The notes: generated from the letters alone by a model not told the origin. A stretch of DNA of 64,000 nt from Campylobacterales bacterium (GCA_014763895.1 JACXUM010000004.1:21005-85004); one strand, 5' to 3'. Shown: positions 1 through 8,836, counted from the stretch's first letter. Made by a program: numbers and translations.

Positions 1-42
1 GACTCAAACCATGAATCTGCGAATCGATTTAAACATATCATA

Positions 43-1551
43 TTATTCTACCAACACATTTGCCATCATTGAATGATCTTCATGTTCAAGGATATGGCAA
101 TGATAGACAAAGAGTCCAGGCATTGCAAAATGAACAATAATACGAACCGTTTCAAACGGCATGACAATCACGGTATCCTTCCATCCTTTGTCGGTAGGGA
201 ACTCAACTTTTCCATCTCTATCAAGCACTTGAAAACGTACCCCATGCATATGAAATGGATGCGCCATGTGTACACTGTTTTTTATTTCCCATATTTCAGT
301 TGTATCCAGCTTAACTTTTTCATCAACACGATGCATATCATATGGTTTTTTGTTGAGGGTCCAGATACCTCCGGCAATAATTTCCATCGTGATGATACGC
401 GTTTTGACGGCATCCTCTTCTTTTAGTCTCGTGATAGGTACAAGCCTGTCAGGAACTACACTTGTATCTTCACTCTTTTGAACAACATGAAACTGCATGA
501 TATCGATTTCTGCTCCAAAAGAGGGATAGTCGGGATGCAATGTCAAGTTACTACCTTCTTTGAAGCCCAGTGTTTTGAGTGTGATCACATCACCAGTATT
601 TTTTTCTGAAAAGTCAACGATGATATCAACTCGTTCTGCGACACTGAGAACCACACTATTTACCTTTAAAGGTTCTTCCAATAATCCTGCATCTGTACCG
701 ATCAACATGAATTGATCAATCGCATCAAAAGCCAGTTTATAGGTTCGTACACTTGAGCCGTTAAGAACTCTCAAGCGGTATTTTCCTGTTTTGACCTCTT
801 GATAAGGAAAAGGTGTGGCATTAACAAGAATGACATCTCCAAGCACACCATTATTATCCTGGGGTACTTTCTCATCCTTATAAAATAATTGGTGATTTTC
901 ATCAAATCTTCTATCCTGTATCATCAAAGGAATTTCAAACTCACCACTGGGAAGGTTAAGTTTTTTTTCTTCCTCATCTTCTATAATGTACAGTCCAGAT
1001 AACCCATAATAGATCTCTTTTCCCGTCCTGCCATGGGGATGGGTATGATACCAGAATGTACCGGCGCTTTGGTTCACTGCGTAATGATAATGTTTGGTTT
1101 GGCCCGTATCTATAGCATCCTTGGGATGACCGTCCATCTCTTCAGGTACCACAAGACCGTGCCAGTGTATGATTGTAGAGTCCGACAGGTTATTGATAAA
1201 ATCAAGGTCAAAGTTATCCCCTTTGCTTATTCGAACCGTTGGATTGGGTAAATCCCCCTGAAAGGTTAAAACATCTGTTTTGATATCTGGAAAAATATTG
1301 ACTTGACTCTTTTGGGCGATAAATTCCGCTTGGTTGATCTGAGAAAAATTTATTTCGCCTGGAATTTTTAGTTTTTGCGTAAAAGGCTTAATTGTCTTTA
1401 TAGGTTCTTTGAGAGACGATTTCTCGATCGTAGGAGGAATAGCGGCAGTTTTTTCCGTTGTTTCTTTATCCAAACCACTCTTCTTTTCACAGCCTGTCAA
1501 AAGATAAGCTGCAGTCATCGATGAATAGTGCAAAAAGTATCTTCTATTCAT
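43..1551 (-). CDS. Multicopper oxidase, putative lipoprotein
   Basis: A 502-residue three-domain multicopper oxidase of the CueO/FtsP type. All four copper-ligand blocks are visible: HWHG at 129-132, WYHTHPHG at 167-174, HPFHMHG at 431-437 and HCHILEHEDHSMM from 484, which contains the type-1 copper Cys485, His490 and an axial Met. The N-terminus has an Arg pair (MNRRYF) and then LLTGC, so it may be exported by Tat and lipidated at Cys21. The family oxidises Cu(I), Fe(II) or small phenolics with O2, and the substrate cannot be read here. An AAGGAG ribosome site lies just upstream of the ATG. The gene sits 151 bp downstream of the SagB-like gene on the same strand and may have its own promoter. 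Confidence 0.93.
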   Translation of the reverse strand: MNRRYFLHYSSMTAAYLLTGCEKKSGLDKETTEKTAAIPPTIEKSSLKEPIKTIKPFTQKLKIPGEINFSQINQAEFIAQKSQVNIFPDIKTDVLTFQGDLPNPTVRISKGDNFDLDFINNLSDSTIIHWHGLVVPEEMDGHPKDAIDTGQTKHYHYAVNQSAGTFWYHTHPHGRTGKEIYYGLSGLYIIEDEEEKKLNLPSGEFEIPLMIQDRRFDENHQLFYKDEKVPQDNNGVLGDVILVNATPFPYQEVKTGKYRLRVLNGSSVRTYKLAFDAIDQFMLIGTDAGLLEEPLKVNSVVLSVAERVDIIVDFSEKNTGDVITLKTLGFKEGSNLTLHPDYPSFGAEIDIMQFHVVQKSEDTSVVPDRLVPITRLKEEDAVKTRIITMEIIAGGIWTLNKKPYDMHRVDEKVKLDTTEIWEIKNSVHMAHPFHMHGVRFQVLDRDGKVEFPTDKGWKDTVIVMPFETVRIIVHFAMPGLFVYHCHILEHEDHSMMANVLVE

Positions 1552-1702
1552 TCTCTGCTCCTTTTTGTATAAAGGCTCTTTTTCAATTTATATCGACTTC
1601 TTCCTTATGAGTTAATGATAAAAAAAATCAAATACTTTAGTTTCGTATTTATAATCTTTGTACAAAAATTATTTAATGTTGTTATGCACTTTTTTTGAAG
1701 AT

Positions 1703-2980
1703 CTATTTTCCTATGGCCAAAGCATAAAGTACCATTTCATCGTTCCCGACAAAAGTATTGACCTCATCATCATAATAAGCCCCTATCCCACTGCAACCGA
1801 TGCCAAGATAAAGCGAAGCGATATAAAGCCTGTGCCCGATGATCCCGGCCTTTTGATAGAGTGCCTGATAATTTTTGCCTTTTGAAGTCAGAAAAAATGT
1901 TACCGCACCCTGTTGTGCCAGAGAGTACTGCTCCAGGCACAGGTAACCTGCCTCTTTGGCAAAATCGCCATACTTGATAAAAGTATCATCCTTATGGATA
2001 CCCAAAGGCATATCCAAAACCCTGTTGAGAACGGCATAAACAGATACCTCTTCATCACAGTCACTAAGAACAGGCTGTGTGATCGCTTCGATGATATAAT
2101 GAAACTGTCCCTTGGTGATCGCGCCCCCCTTAAACTCCCTTTGTGACCTTCTTGTAAAAATTGTCTCCTGAAGTTTGGATGTCTGATAAGTGAACTTCGG
2201 CGCTTGGATCGCTTTTTTACATCCGATTGGATGCATCGTCTCCGTATAGGCGCGTTCGATCAAAAAATTTGGCTCAAACGTACCGCTGGCATCCACAAAC
2301 GGCAGGGAAAATTCTATCGCTTGAACCTTTTGATCTTTGATCGGCACCGCCATGACCGCTCCGCTTAAAAACCACTCCCTTTTTTCAAATCCGAACATCA
2401 GATTCAATTTTTTCCTATCCAATATATAGCGCATCTGCACGGCATGCGGCTTAAGCAAAGCAGCAGCTTCGATACTCCCCAGCAGATGGCCGGCGTCCAA
2501 CAGACAGTAACGGAATGCACGGTTTTTGTACTTCCAAGAGGATCGGTAGTACACCGCAGAAGCCAAAAACAGATACCCCTGCATCGCAACATCATACCCC
2601 AGATAAGGCTCAAGCCCTTCCTTTGCACTGATAGGTGCAAGCAACGTGATCGAATGGGTGCTCACTTCATAATGATAGATCCCATCTTCTACCTCTTCGA
2701 TCCCTCTAGCCTGAAAATAGAGCTCATTGGGATATAGCGCCCCGGCACTCGGATTGGTACGAAGATAATACTCAACTCCCGGATAGCTTTTCTTAGCCGT
2801 GAGCCCTGCGATATGATAAAGAAAATGATCTTCTTTCTTTTCAAGGTCAAGCCTGCGTTTGGGATAGGTATCAGGATAGTTTTTATAAGTGCTTGGCTGA
2901 GACTCCCAGTCAAGATAGTTAGGATGTGTTCTAACAGATTCGTACGTATGCTTTGTTTGTTCGTGATACCAAAACATCAA
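1703..2980 (-). CDS. SagB-type nitroreductase-family dehydrogenase
   Basis: A 425-residue protein with two nitroreductase-like halves. The first half carries the SagB/ThcOx signature RTNPSAGALYPNELYF (about 90-105). The second begins near RRSQREFKGG (about 275). SagB-type proteins are FMN-dependent and oxidise azolines to azoles in peptide natural products, but many are orphans of unknown substrate. No YcaO cyclodehydratase or precursor peptide was seen nearby, so an azole-forming role is not supported. Its start overlaps the stop of the DUF309 gene by 4 bp. It is the last gene of a coupled set with the YyaL-like, Fe-S and DUF309 genes. Confidence 0.85.
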   Translation of the reverse strand: MMFWYHEQTKHTYESVRTHPNYLDWESQPSTYKNYPDTYPKRRLDLEKKEDHFLYHIAGLTAKKSYPGVEYYLRTNPSAGALYPNELYFQARGIEEVEDGIYHYEVSTHSITLLAPISAKEGLEPYLGYDVAMQGYLFLASAVYYRSSWKYKNRAFRYCLLDAGHLLGSIEAAALLKPHAVQMRYILDRKKLNLMFGFEKREWFLSGAVMAVPIKDQKVQAIEFSLPFVDASGTFEPNFLIERAYTETMHPIGCKKAIQAPKFTYQTSKLQETIFTRRSQREFKGGAITKGQFHYIIEAITQPVLSDCDEEVSVYAVLNRVLDMPLGIHKDDTFIKYGDFAKEAGYLCLEQYSLAQQGAVTFFLTSKGKNYQALYQKAGIIGHRLYIASLYLGIGCSGIGAYYDDEVNTFVGNDEMVLYALAIGK

Positions 2981-3324
2981 AAAACCTCTTTATGTTTCGC
3001 CTTCAGATCTTCGATCATTTTGCATGCCATGCGGAAAAGTTCAGAATGTTCGACATCGTTTGATGCCATGGCTTTATACCGTTCATACGAAGCAATGACC
3101 TTTCTAGCTTTATTGGCCGCATTTTTTCGGTTTCGTTTGAGATGTTCAAAACTGACCGCCCCGTTTATCAGCCCTCGCACCAGATTCTTCACCGGATGAT
3201 CCGCTTTCCTCAGCGGATGCCACGCTTCTTCAAGCACCTCATGCGCTTCAAAGTAGCTCCCCTCTCCCAGAAGCTTCATATACTTCTTCAAAGCACCGGC
3301 AAGATCATGATTCTCCTTGAGCAT
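2977..3324 (-). CDS. DUF309 domain protein
   Basis: A 115-residue all-helical protein with the DUF309 hallmark FEAHEVLEEAWH (about 24-35), followed by a helix containing LVRGLINGAVSFEHL. The function of the family is not established. The conserved His and Glu residues suggest a metal or ligand pocket, which is an inference. Its ATG shares one base with the stop of the preceding small Fe-S gene, and its stop overlaps the SagB-like start by 4 bp. Translation of the set is therefore probably coupled. Confidence 0.8.
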   Translation of the reverse strand: MLKENHDLAGALKKYMKLLGEGSYFEAHEVLEEAWHPLRKADHPVKNLVRGLINGAVSFEHLKRNRKNAANKARKVIASYERYKAMASNDVEHSELFRMACKMIEDLKAKHKEVF

Positions 3325-3548
3325 CAGAGGTATCCTCTTTTGACCATCCCGACCGCCATTGCAAGCGACATCCCGTCATTATGATACCCTTCTTCATGAC
3401 AGGCTTGACAGCCATCACCGCAAGAAAAGTTATCATCATTCACAATCTGTAAATATGTTCCGATCTGCTCGTCTTTGATATATGCCGCCAATTTCTCCAA
3501 CGTTACATCACGACAATAACAGATCATCATATCTTTATTTGGCATCAT
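3324..3548 (-). CDS. BFD-like [2Fe-2S]-binding small protein
   Basis: A 74-residue protein with four cysteines arranged as CYC near the start and CGDGCQAC in the middle. This resembles the bacterioferritin-associated ferredoxin-like [2Fe-2S] fold. Such proteins deliver electrons or regulate small redox enzymes. Here it lies between a thioredoxin-domain protein and a nitroreductase, so a redox partner role is plausible. Its start overlaps the 3' end of the yyaL-like gene by 14 bp. The start is uncertain: Met1/Met2, or the Met pair at 7-8 just before ICYC, are all possible. Confidence 0.72.
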   Translation of the reverse strand: MMPNKDMMICYCRDVTLEKLAAYIKDEQIGTYLQIVNDDNFSCGDGCQACHEEGYHNDGMSLAMAVGMVKRGYL

Positions 3549-5517
3549 TCTCTATCTTTTCCTTCAGTTCATCAAACTGCTTTACATGCGCAAAACAGCT
3601 GTTTATTTTACAGGCAAGATACTCACTGCCCTCTTCAGGTTTGCTTAAAATAAACGGATACATCATCGTATTCATCTCGGTGTGATATTTTTGCAAGTTT
3701 CCAATAGTGGATTTGATGATGACATCGCCCCTGTTTAGGTGCAGAGTTACCTGTACGAATCGTGAAGCGTCCAACGTACTGCTCTCCAAAAAGCTGCTAT
3801 ACCTTACGATAGTTTCTTTGGCGATATCATAGTATTCCAGCTCCTCACTCAGTGCTGAGAATCTCAGTAAATTGTCCAACATCACACTCAGCGGTGAAGT
3901 ATAGTACCTGTCATCCAGATCAGCTTTTGCCTGGATACCGTCGTCACTGAGATACCACAATTTCTTTTTATAGAATTTTTTTAACGCTTCATCCAAAAGG
4001 CTTTTTGCCTGCTGCAGATATCTTTCTTCGTAGGTTTGCTGATATCCTGTGATCAATGCCTCGATCAAATAGGCATAATCTTCCAAAATCCCATCCTGTA
4101 TCGGTATCTTATCAACGAGGCTTTGATGATATAGCTTTTCATTTCTTCTCATTTTTCCCAGCAAAGCCTTCATCCTTTCTCTAGCCGTTTTCAGATAGGA
4201 AGGATCTGTAACTGAAGCTTCAAAGAGCGTCTTGATCATCATAGCATTCCATGCCGTATTGACTTTGGCATCAACAAACGGAAACGTTCTGCTTTTTCTT
4301 AGCTCTTTTAAATACCCCCTCACTTGAGAACATTTAGAGCAAGGTTCGGTTTTGGCCAGATGGGCATGTGAAAGCTCACCGTCCACGTTTCCATTCTCTT
4401 CTATCCCAAAGTAAGCCAAAGCTGCTTCAGCCTCATTGTTTGCAAATCCACGATCCAGCAATCCTTGTTTGACCGCATCATATGCATAGACAAAGTATCC
4501 ACCCTCTTCCCCGTCGCTATCCGCATCACTAGCAGAGAGATAAAGACCCTGCTTTTGAAAATCCCTCTCAACCTGAGCAATGGTTTCCTGAGCAATCTTC
4601 CAGTAGAATGGGTCCTTCGTGAGCCGATAAGCCTGAATATAGACATCCGCCATCTGTGCATTGGTATAGAGCATCTTTTCAAAATGCGGCACCTGCCAGG
4701 CTGCATCCGGTGTATAACGAAAAAATCCTCCGTCAACCTGATCATAGATACCGCCTCTTGCCATCTTCTGCAAAGTGGTTTGGGCCATCTTCAATGCATT
4801 GGTATCTTTGTTCAATCTGTAGATCGTTAAAAGAAGTTCCAGTTTGGAGGCTTCAGGGAACTTCGGTTTAGAAGCAAATCCACCGTTTATCCTGTCAAAA
4901 GAATCAGTTATCTGATCCATAGCCTGTTTTTCAACATTTGTATCTTTAGACTTTTTGTTCTGTATAGGTTCGGATTTTTTATAGGAATCGATCTCATTTT
5001 TGATGAATGCCGACTGTGCATGAAACTCTTTTGCAAAGAAAGGAAGCATCTCCATCATGCCTTTGGAACCATAACCTTCTTCTGGAGGGATATAAGTTGC
5101 GATATGTAAAACCTCTCCCTGGGGGGATAAAAATACATTCAAAGGCCATCCGCCTCTTTTATGATATCTGGCGCTATAAAGAGCTTGGTATTTTTTATCC
5201 AGTTGCGGCAGTGTTTCCTTGTCCACTTTGATAGAAATATACTCTTTATTGATCAGCTTGGCAATAGCAACATCTGAAAAACTCTCCTCTTCCATCACAT
5301 GACACCAGTGACAGGTACTGTAGCCGATGGAAAGAAAAATCAGTTTATTTTCTTTTTGGGCTTTTTGAAGTGCAGCTTCACCCCATGGATACCATTGGAC
5401 GGGATTATGTGCGTGCTGTCTAAGATAAGGGGAATCCTCAGTAGCCAAAGCATTTGCATAAGGCTCCTTGGCATAGATCATCCCTGCTGCTATCCATATC
5501 AAAAGAAAGATTTTCAT
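3535..5517 (-). CDS. Thioredoxin-domain protein, YyaL/DUF255 family
   Basis: A 660-residue protein with a short cleavable signal sequence ([16 protein letters not shown]), so it is probably periplasmic. A thioredoxin-like domain follows, with the typical entry NPVQWYPW (38-45) and the redox motif CHWC at 69-72. The rest is the long helical (alpha/alpha-barrel, glycosidase-like) region of the family, including CSKCS near 385. The family is widespread and its function is not settled. The gene leads the coupled set with the Fe-S protein, DUF309 and SagB-like genes. Confidence 0.88.
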   Translation of the reverse strand: MKIFLLIWIAAGMIYAKEPYANALATEDSPYLRQHAHNPVQWYPWGEAALQKAQKENKLIFLSIGYSTCHWCHVMEEESFSDVAIAKLINKEYISIKVDKETLPQLDKKYQALYSARYHKRGGWPLNVFLSPQGEVLHIATYIPPEEGYGSKGMMEMLPFFAKEFHAQSAFIKNEIDSYKKSEPIQNKKSKDTNVEKQAMDQITDSFDRINGGFASKPKFPEASKLELLLTIYRLNKDTNALKMAQTTLQKMARGGIYDQVDGGFFRYTPDAAWQVPHFEKMLYTNAQMADVYIQAYRLTKDPFYWKIAQETIAQVERDFQKQGLYLSASDADSDGEEGGYFVYAYDAVKQGLLDRGFANNEAEAALAYFGIEENGNVDGELSHAHLAKTEPCSKCSQVRGYLKELRKSRTFPFVDAKVNTAWNAMMIKTLFEASVTDPSYLKTARERMKALLGKMRRNEKLYHQSLVDKIPIQDGILEDYAYLIEALITGYQQTYEERYLQQAKSLLDEALKKFYKKKLWYLSDDGIQAKADLDDRYYTSPLSVMLDNLLRFSALSEELEYYDIAKETIVRYSSFLESSTLDASRFVQVTLHLNRGDVIIKSTIGNLQKYHTEMNTMMYPFILSKPEEGSEYLACKINSCFAHVKQFDELKEKIENDAK

Positions 5518-5531
5518 TTTTTCTCATTTCC

Positions 5532-5539
5532 TGTATAAT
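5532..5539 (+). promoter_or_regulatory. Candidate -10 box for the dksA-like gene
   Basis: A perfect TATAAT preceded directly by TG lies about 30 nt upstream of the ATG at 5570. No good -35 box is visible. Confidence 0.5.
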
Positions 5540-5569
5540 CATTCTAAATATACCATATTGGGAAGCCAA

Positions 5570-5911
5570 ATGACAGCCGATGAAAAAAAGATGATCGAAC
5601 AGACAATCCAAGATGTCATGGTAACACTCAAAAAGCAGATCAGCCATCTGGAGGCAAGATCCAAGCCGATCCCACCGGATTGCTCTTTGGGAAGGCTCAC
5701 CCGTACCGAAGCAATGACCCAGCAAGAAGTAGATCAAAAGATACTTGGTGAATCACGCTTGAGACTGACAAGACTTCAAAATGCACTGACACGTATCGAC
5801 AAACCGATATTTGGCATCTGTATCGAATGTGAAGAGGAGATAAATATCGAGCGTATGAAGATACGCCCTGAGTGTGTGAGATGCGTAGAGTGCGCGAAAG
5901 TCGGCAGCTAG
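5570..5911 (+). CDS. dksA: DksA/TraR-type zinc-finger regulator
   Basis: A protein of about 113 residues with an N-terminal helical hairpin and a C-terminal zinc finger. The finger is CIEC, 17 residues, then CVRC, so all four cysteines are present. DksA-family proteins bind the RNA polymerase secondary channel and, usually with ppGpp, retune stable-RNA and biosynthetic promoters. The frame is open from a TTG at 5558, but the ATG at 5570 with a GGAAG-like ribosome site 5 nt upstream is preferred. It converges on the CI-like repressor gene with only 8 bp between stops. The orthologue assignment is by family features only. Confidence 0.82.
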   Translation: MTADEKKMIEQTIQDVMVTLKKQISHLEARSKPIPPDCSLGRLTRTEAMTQQEVDQKILGESRLRLTRLQNALTRIDKPIFGICIECEEEINIERMKIRPECVRCVECAKVGS

Positions 5912-5919
5912 AATATCTC

Positions 5920-6576
5920 CTAAAGACTCTCTATATTCCCCACCACTTTCCCCACGATACTTACTTCATCTGGTGCCAGAACCTCTGGGGAGTAAGTCTT
6001 ATTGTCAGAGATCAGTTCTACCATCCCGTCTGCCCTTTGGCGGATACGTTTGATAAAAAGTCCCGCCGTGGTTGCAGCGATAAAGATTCCATCCTTGTTG
6101 ATATCGGTTTGATCACGGTCTATAAAAACTATCGATCCGTTTTGGAGTGTCGGCTCCATTGATTCGCCGTCTACATGGATCGCCTCGATCTTTTTAGAAC
6201 TGCTAAAGCCCAGCATGTTGTCCATGATCGTTTTATCGACATTGAGCACTTCATAATCCTCGCCAAAGACCTCGGCTCCCCCACCCGCACTTGCACGAAT
6301 ATCGGAAAAATAACGGACTTTAAAGAACTTGTCCGTCTCTTCTTTGAGCATATCTACAGCCTGATCGAAAAAAAGCCAGTTCAAAGAGATCTTTTTAATC
6401 GCGCAGAATTCGAGTATCTCCTGATAGGGAATGGAATTTCTCTTTTTCATTGTGGCAAAGGTCGCTTGCGGGATATTAAGCACCTGTGCCACATCTTTAT
6501 CGAAGATTTTCTTTCCCTCTTTGCTCTCAGAGATGATATCTTTGAGCTTTTCGATGATTTCACTGAGTATCAACAT
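5920..6576 (-). CDS. CI-like repressor, HTH plus S24 peptidase
   Basis: A 218-residue phage-repressor-type protein. The N-terminal helix-turn-helix (about 25-48) resembles the Bac_CI_repr class. A linker follows with a possible A-G cleavage site in ASAGGG (95-100), then an S24/LexA-like domain with Ser139 (DGESMEP) and Lys176 (LFIKRIR), the serine-lysine dyad. Proteins like this self-cleave when bound to RecA filaments or act as stress-responsive repressors. No other phage genes are near, so it is probably a domesticated regulator. It has an AGGAG ribosome site, a TATAAT at 6607-6612 (minus), and a repeat overlapping its likely -35, so autoregulation is likely. Confidence 0.88.
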   Translation of the reverse strand: MLILSEIIEKLKDIISESKEGKKIFDKDVAQVLNIPQATFATMKKRNSIPYQEILEFCAIKKISLNWLFFDQAVDMLKEETDKFFKVRYFSDIRASAGGGAEVFGEDYEVLNVDKTIMDNMLGFSSSKKIEAIHVDGESMEPTLQNGSIVFIDRDQTDINKDGIFIAATTAGLFIKRIRQRADGMVELISDNKTYSPEVLAPDEVSIVGKVVGNIESL

Positions 6577-6606
6577 ATCTCACTCCTTATTCAATATATA
6601 TCGTTC

Positions 6607-6612
6607 ATTATA
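6607..6612 (-). promoter_or_regulatory. -10 box of the CI-like repressor gene
   Basis: On the minus strand this reads TATAAT, about 31 nt upstream of the repressor ATG. A TTGTCA at 6632-6637 (minus) is a possible -35 with a long 19-nt spacer. Confidence 0.5.
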
Positions 6613-6633
6613 CACTATTTTTTTAAAAGTATG

Positions 6634-6645
6634 ACAATTTGAAAT
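6634..6645. promoter_or_regulatory. Candidate operator, copy 1 (ACAATTTGAAAT)
   Basis: First copy of a perfect 12-bp direct repeat. Its core ATTTGAAAT is an odd palindrome. It overlaps the likely -35 of the repressor gene, as expected for an autoregulatory operator. Binding is inferred, not shown. Confidence 0.45.
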
Positions 6646-6674
6646 GATTTTATAAAAAATATTTTCATATTCAT

Positions 6675-6686
6675 ACAATTTGAAAT
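6675..6686. promoter_or_regulatory. Candidate operator, copy 2 (ACAATTTGAAAT)
   Basis: Second copy of the same 12-bp sequence, 41 bp from the first. It abuts a TATAAC (6686-6691, plus) that could be the -10 of the divergent 36-codon ORF. The two-operator layout between divergent genes resembles phage cI/cro control. Confidence 0.45.
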
Positions 6687-6708
6687 ATAACACAAGAAAG
6701 GATATGCA

Positions 6709-6819
6709 ATGGATTTTAAAAGAAATAGAAATATCTTGGACGAAGCTATCAATTCTGGATGCAAAACAGCCGCGGAACTTGCGCTGTTTTTAAGATTAAG
6801 GGCCAAATTAGTCCAGTAA
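6709..6819 (+). CDS. Candidate 36-residue small protein, divergent from the CI-like repressor
   Basis: A short ORF encoding 36 residues, starting MDFKRNRN and ending RAKLVQ, rich in Arg, Lys, Ala and Leu and probably helical. It has a convincing AAAGGA ribosome site 6 nt before the ATG and candidate operators upstream. Its last codons overlap the 3' end of moeA on the other strand by 12 bp. I do not recognise the product. In phage-like switches this position holds a Cro or antirepressor gene, but the protein looks too short for a full helix-turn-helix. It may be a remnant. Confidence 0.4.
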   Translation: MDFKRNRNILDEAINSGCKTAAELALFLRLRAKLVQ

Positions 6820-8007
6820 AAGGATATCGACCTTCTCCCCTGCTGTTTTGGAAGTATCATCTTCAGAGGTGAAAAGAAGTGCTGTTGAGCCCAGCATATT
6901 GGTCAAGATGGCCGAAGTACCCATTTTTTTGTCGTCAAAATCGACTTTATATTCACCATTTTCGAGCACAACATTACATGCGGTGAACTCGGTTTTCTTG
7001 GCTCTCTTGTTAAAAGGCTGCGATAATGTGGCCTTTACTCTGCGAAGGCCATTTGTACCCTGCTGCAACTTTTGGATCAAAGGGATCACATACAAAAGTG
7101 CCGTCACCGTTGCAGAGTAGGCAAAGCCCGGAAGCCCGATGATAAATTTATCGCCTCTTCTTGCCACCATGATATGCTGCCCCGGTTTGATGCGCACCCC
7201 TTTGAACACCACTTCACAGCCAAGCTCGCGGATGACATCTTTGACAAAATCAAAATCCCCGACACTCACCCCGCCGGTTGTCACCACGATATCACTCTTC
7301 TGAAGTGCTTGATAGAGTGCCTGTGTGATACTTGCCTTATCATCCTTGATACATCCAAGCTGCATAGGTCTCCCGCCGTATTTCCGGACGATCGCCTCAA
7401 GGATATAATTGTTCGAACTTCTAATCTGCGCATCACTGGTCTGCATCTGGCCAAGCTCAAGCAATTCGCTCCCGGTTGAGAGGATGGCAACGGTCGGTTT
7501 TTCGCAGACCAAAGGAGAAACGATATTCAAACCTGCCATAACCCCTATCTGAGGGAAGTCTATCTTGGTACCTTTGGCTATCAGCAATTGCCCTTTTGCA
7601 TAATTTTCACCCACTTCACGAACCGAGAACCCTTTGGGTACGGTTTCTTTGATCACGATCTCATCACCTTCTACCACCACATTCTCGATAGGGATCAAGG
7701 TATCAGCCCCCTTTGGCATTAACGATCCGGTAAAGGTTTTGATACAAATACCCGGTTTGACCTCTTCGGCAGGATCCGAACCGGCAGGATTGATACTGCC
7801 TATCTTCAAACGTCCCGAAGAAAGATCTTCATGGATAACCGCATATCCGTCCATCGCCGATGTCTCAAAGGCTGGGGAGTTGTGGTCGGCAATGATATCT
7901 TCTGCCAGAACATATCCCAAGGTATCCATCAGATAAAGTTTTTTGGTTTTATAATGATCTATGTTGAGATCTTTCAACATTTTTACCGATTCATCAAAAT
8001 GCAACAC
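6808..8007 (-). CDS. moeA: Molybdopterin molybdenumtransferase MoeA
   Basis: A 399-residue MoeA, which inserts molybdate into adenylylated molybdopterin in the cytoplasm. Recognisable blocks are SPAFETSAMDGYAV near residue 45, the catalytic region TTGGVSVGDFDFV near 243 and KPGQHIMV near 276. The start is a GTG with an AAGGA ribosome site 7 nt upstream. It lies downstream of moaD and moaE, separated from moaE by 140 bp that hold three hairpins. Length and motifs are normal. Confidence 0.95.
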   Translation of the reverse strand: MLHFDESVKMLKDLNIDHYKTKKLYLMDTLGYVLAEDIIADHNSPAFETSAMDGYAVIHEDLSSGRLKIGSINPAGSDPAEEVKPGICIKTFTGSLMPKGADTLIPIENVVVEGDEIVIKETVPKGFSVREVGENYAKGQLLIAKGTKIDFPQIGVMAGLNIVSPLVCEKPTVAILSTGSELLELGQMQTSDAQIRSSNNYILEAIVRKYGGRPMQLGCIKDDKASITQALYQALQKSDIVVTTGGVSVGDFDFVKDVIRELGCEVVFKGVRIKPGQHIMVARRGDKFIIGLPGFAYSATVTALLYVIPLIQKLQQGTNGLRRVKATLSQPFNKRAKKTEFTACNVVLENGEYKVDFDDKKMGTSAILTNMLGSTALLFTSEDDTSKTAGEKVDILLLD

Positions 8008-8034
8008 GAAAAGTTCCTTTTGTATGCTGATTTA

Positions 8035-8100
8035 TTCAGAAGCAAAGCTCCTGAACACGCTTTCGTTCTCACCGAACGGCTTTTGCGAAACTTATTTCGC
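8035..8100. repeat. Three consecutive hairpins in the moaE-moeA gap
   Basis: Three inverted repeats stand in a row. The first is TTCAGAAGC/GCTCCTGAA (8035-8055, loop AAA, one G-T type mismatch). The second is CGTTC/GAACG (8064-8078, loop 5). The third is GCGAAA/TTTCGC (8085-8100, loop 4), followed on the plus strand by five T. In the direction of moeA transcription they form a structured leader or intercistronic RNA. They could be a regulatory RNA, an mRNA processing or stability element, or a copy of a dispersed palindromic repeat. Only the pairing is directly visible. Confidence 0.55.
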
Positions 8101-8147
8101 TTTTTATAGTAATCATGATCGATTGGTTTTTTGCTATTCACTCAGGA

Positions 8148-8582
8148 CTATGCAAGTAGACCTGCGCCGTCCATCGGTGTGCTTCTGTCGGCTGCATAGA
8201 TCCGTTTCCCCTCTTTGATATCATATTTCCAGATAGGGGCATTGGCTTTGAAATCTTCTACAAATTCTTCTATCAGTTCCAATGCAACACGACGTTTGGG
8301 CGAAAATACTGCGGAAACATAAGAAGAGGTATGGACTGGCACATCACCGATCGAATGGGCCATTTTTACGATAGCCCCTCGTGCTTTTGCCCTTTCCTGC
8401 CAGTTTTCAAACCATGATCTGAGGATTGGTTCATAGATATCAAAACTCAGTGCTTCAATACCATCCTCAGCACGAATCGTTCCTACAAACGGAATATAAG
8501 CACCGTAATTGGATGCTGCTTCTTCATCCAGCCAACGTGCGAATATCTCTTTAACCTCAAGCGGCCCTTGATAGAGTTCCAT
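8148..8582 (-). CDS. moaE: Molybdopterin synthase catalytic subunit MoaE
   Basis: A 144-residue MoaE. It adds sulfur carried by MoaD to cyclic pyranopterin monophosphate to form molybdopterin. The typical stretches FVGTIR (near 27) and APIWKYDIKEGKRIY (near 115) hold the catalytic lysines and substrate-binding residues. It begins 3 nt after the moaD stop, the usual moaD-moaE pairing. Confidence 0.94.
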   Translation of the reverse strand: MELYQGPLEVKEIFARWLDEEAASNYGAYIPFVGTIRAEDGIEALSFDIYEPILRSWFENWQERAKARGAIVKMAHSIGDVPVHTSSYVSAVFSPKRRVALELIEEFVEDFKANAPIWKYDIKEGKRIYAADRSTPMDGAGLLA

Positions 8583-8585
8583 TAC

Positions 8586-8807
8586 TCAACCACCACATAC
8601 CGGCGGCAGGATAGAAATCCTGTCACCCTCTTTCAGTACGGTTCCAAGATCTTTGACCATGGTATCGTTCAACGCCACCGCACACTTGTCCAACCATACT
8701 GCCATTTGAGGATCTTCTTTGAGTTTTACGGCAACATCGGATAATGTTTTGGCCTCTATTTCTATCGGAGATTTTCCGATCGGCCCTAAAAATTCTACTG
8801 TTATCAT
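8586..8807 (-). CDS. moaD: Molybdopterin synthase sulfur carrier MoaD
   Basis: A 73-residue ubiquitin-like protein ending in the required Gly-Gly (PPVCGG), which is activated to a thiocarboxylate. It is the first gene of the moaD-moaE(-moeA) group, with a TATAAT at 8837-8842 (minus). Its promoter region is shared back to back with mqnA. Confidence 0.93.
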   Translation of the reverse strand: MITVEFLGPIGKSPIEIEAKTLSDVAVKLKEDPQMAVWLDKCAVALNDTMVKDLGTVLKEGDRISILPPVCGG

Positions 8808-8836
8808 ATCTTTGCTCTTCGTTCAAAATTCGCCTG

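Noticed and set aside
5920..6819. Prophage remnant suggested by the CI-like repressor
   Set aside because: No integrase, replication, structural or lysis genes and no attachment repeats are visible nearby. Flanking genes are ordinary chromosomal ones.
8010..8110. Short peptide frames through the moaE-moeA gap
   Set aside because: Frames are broken by stops or lack starts and ribosome sites. The hairpins explain the sequence better.
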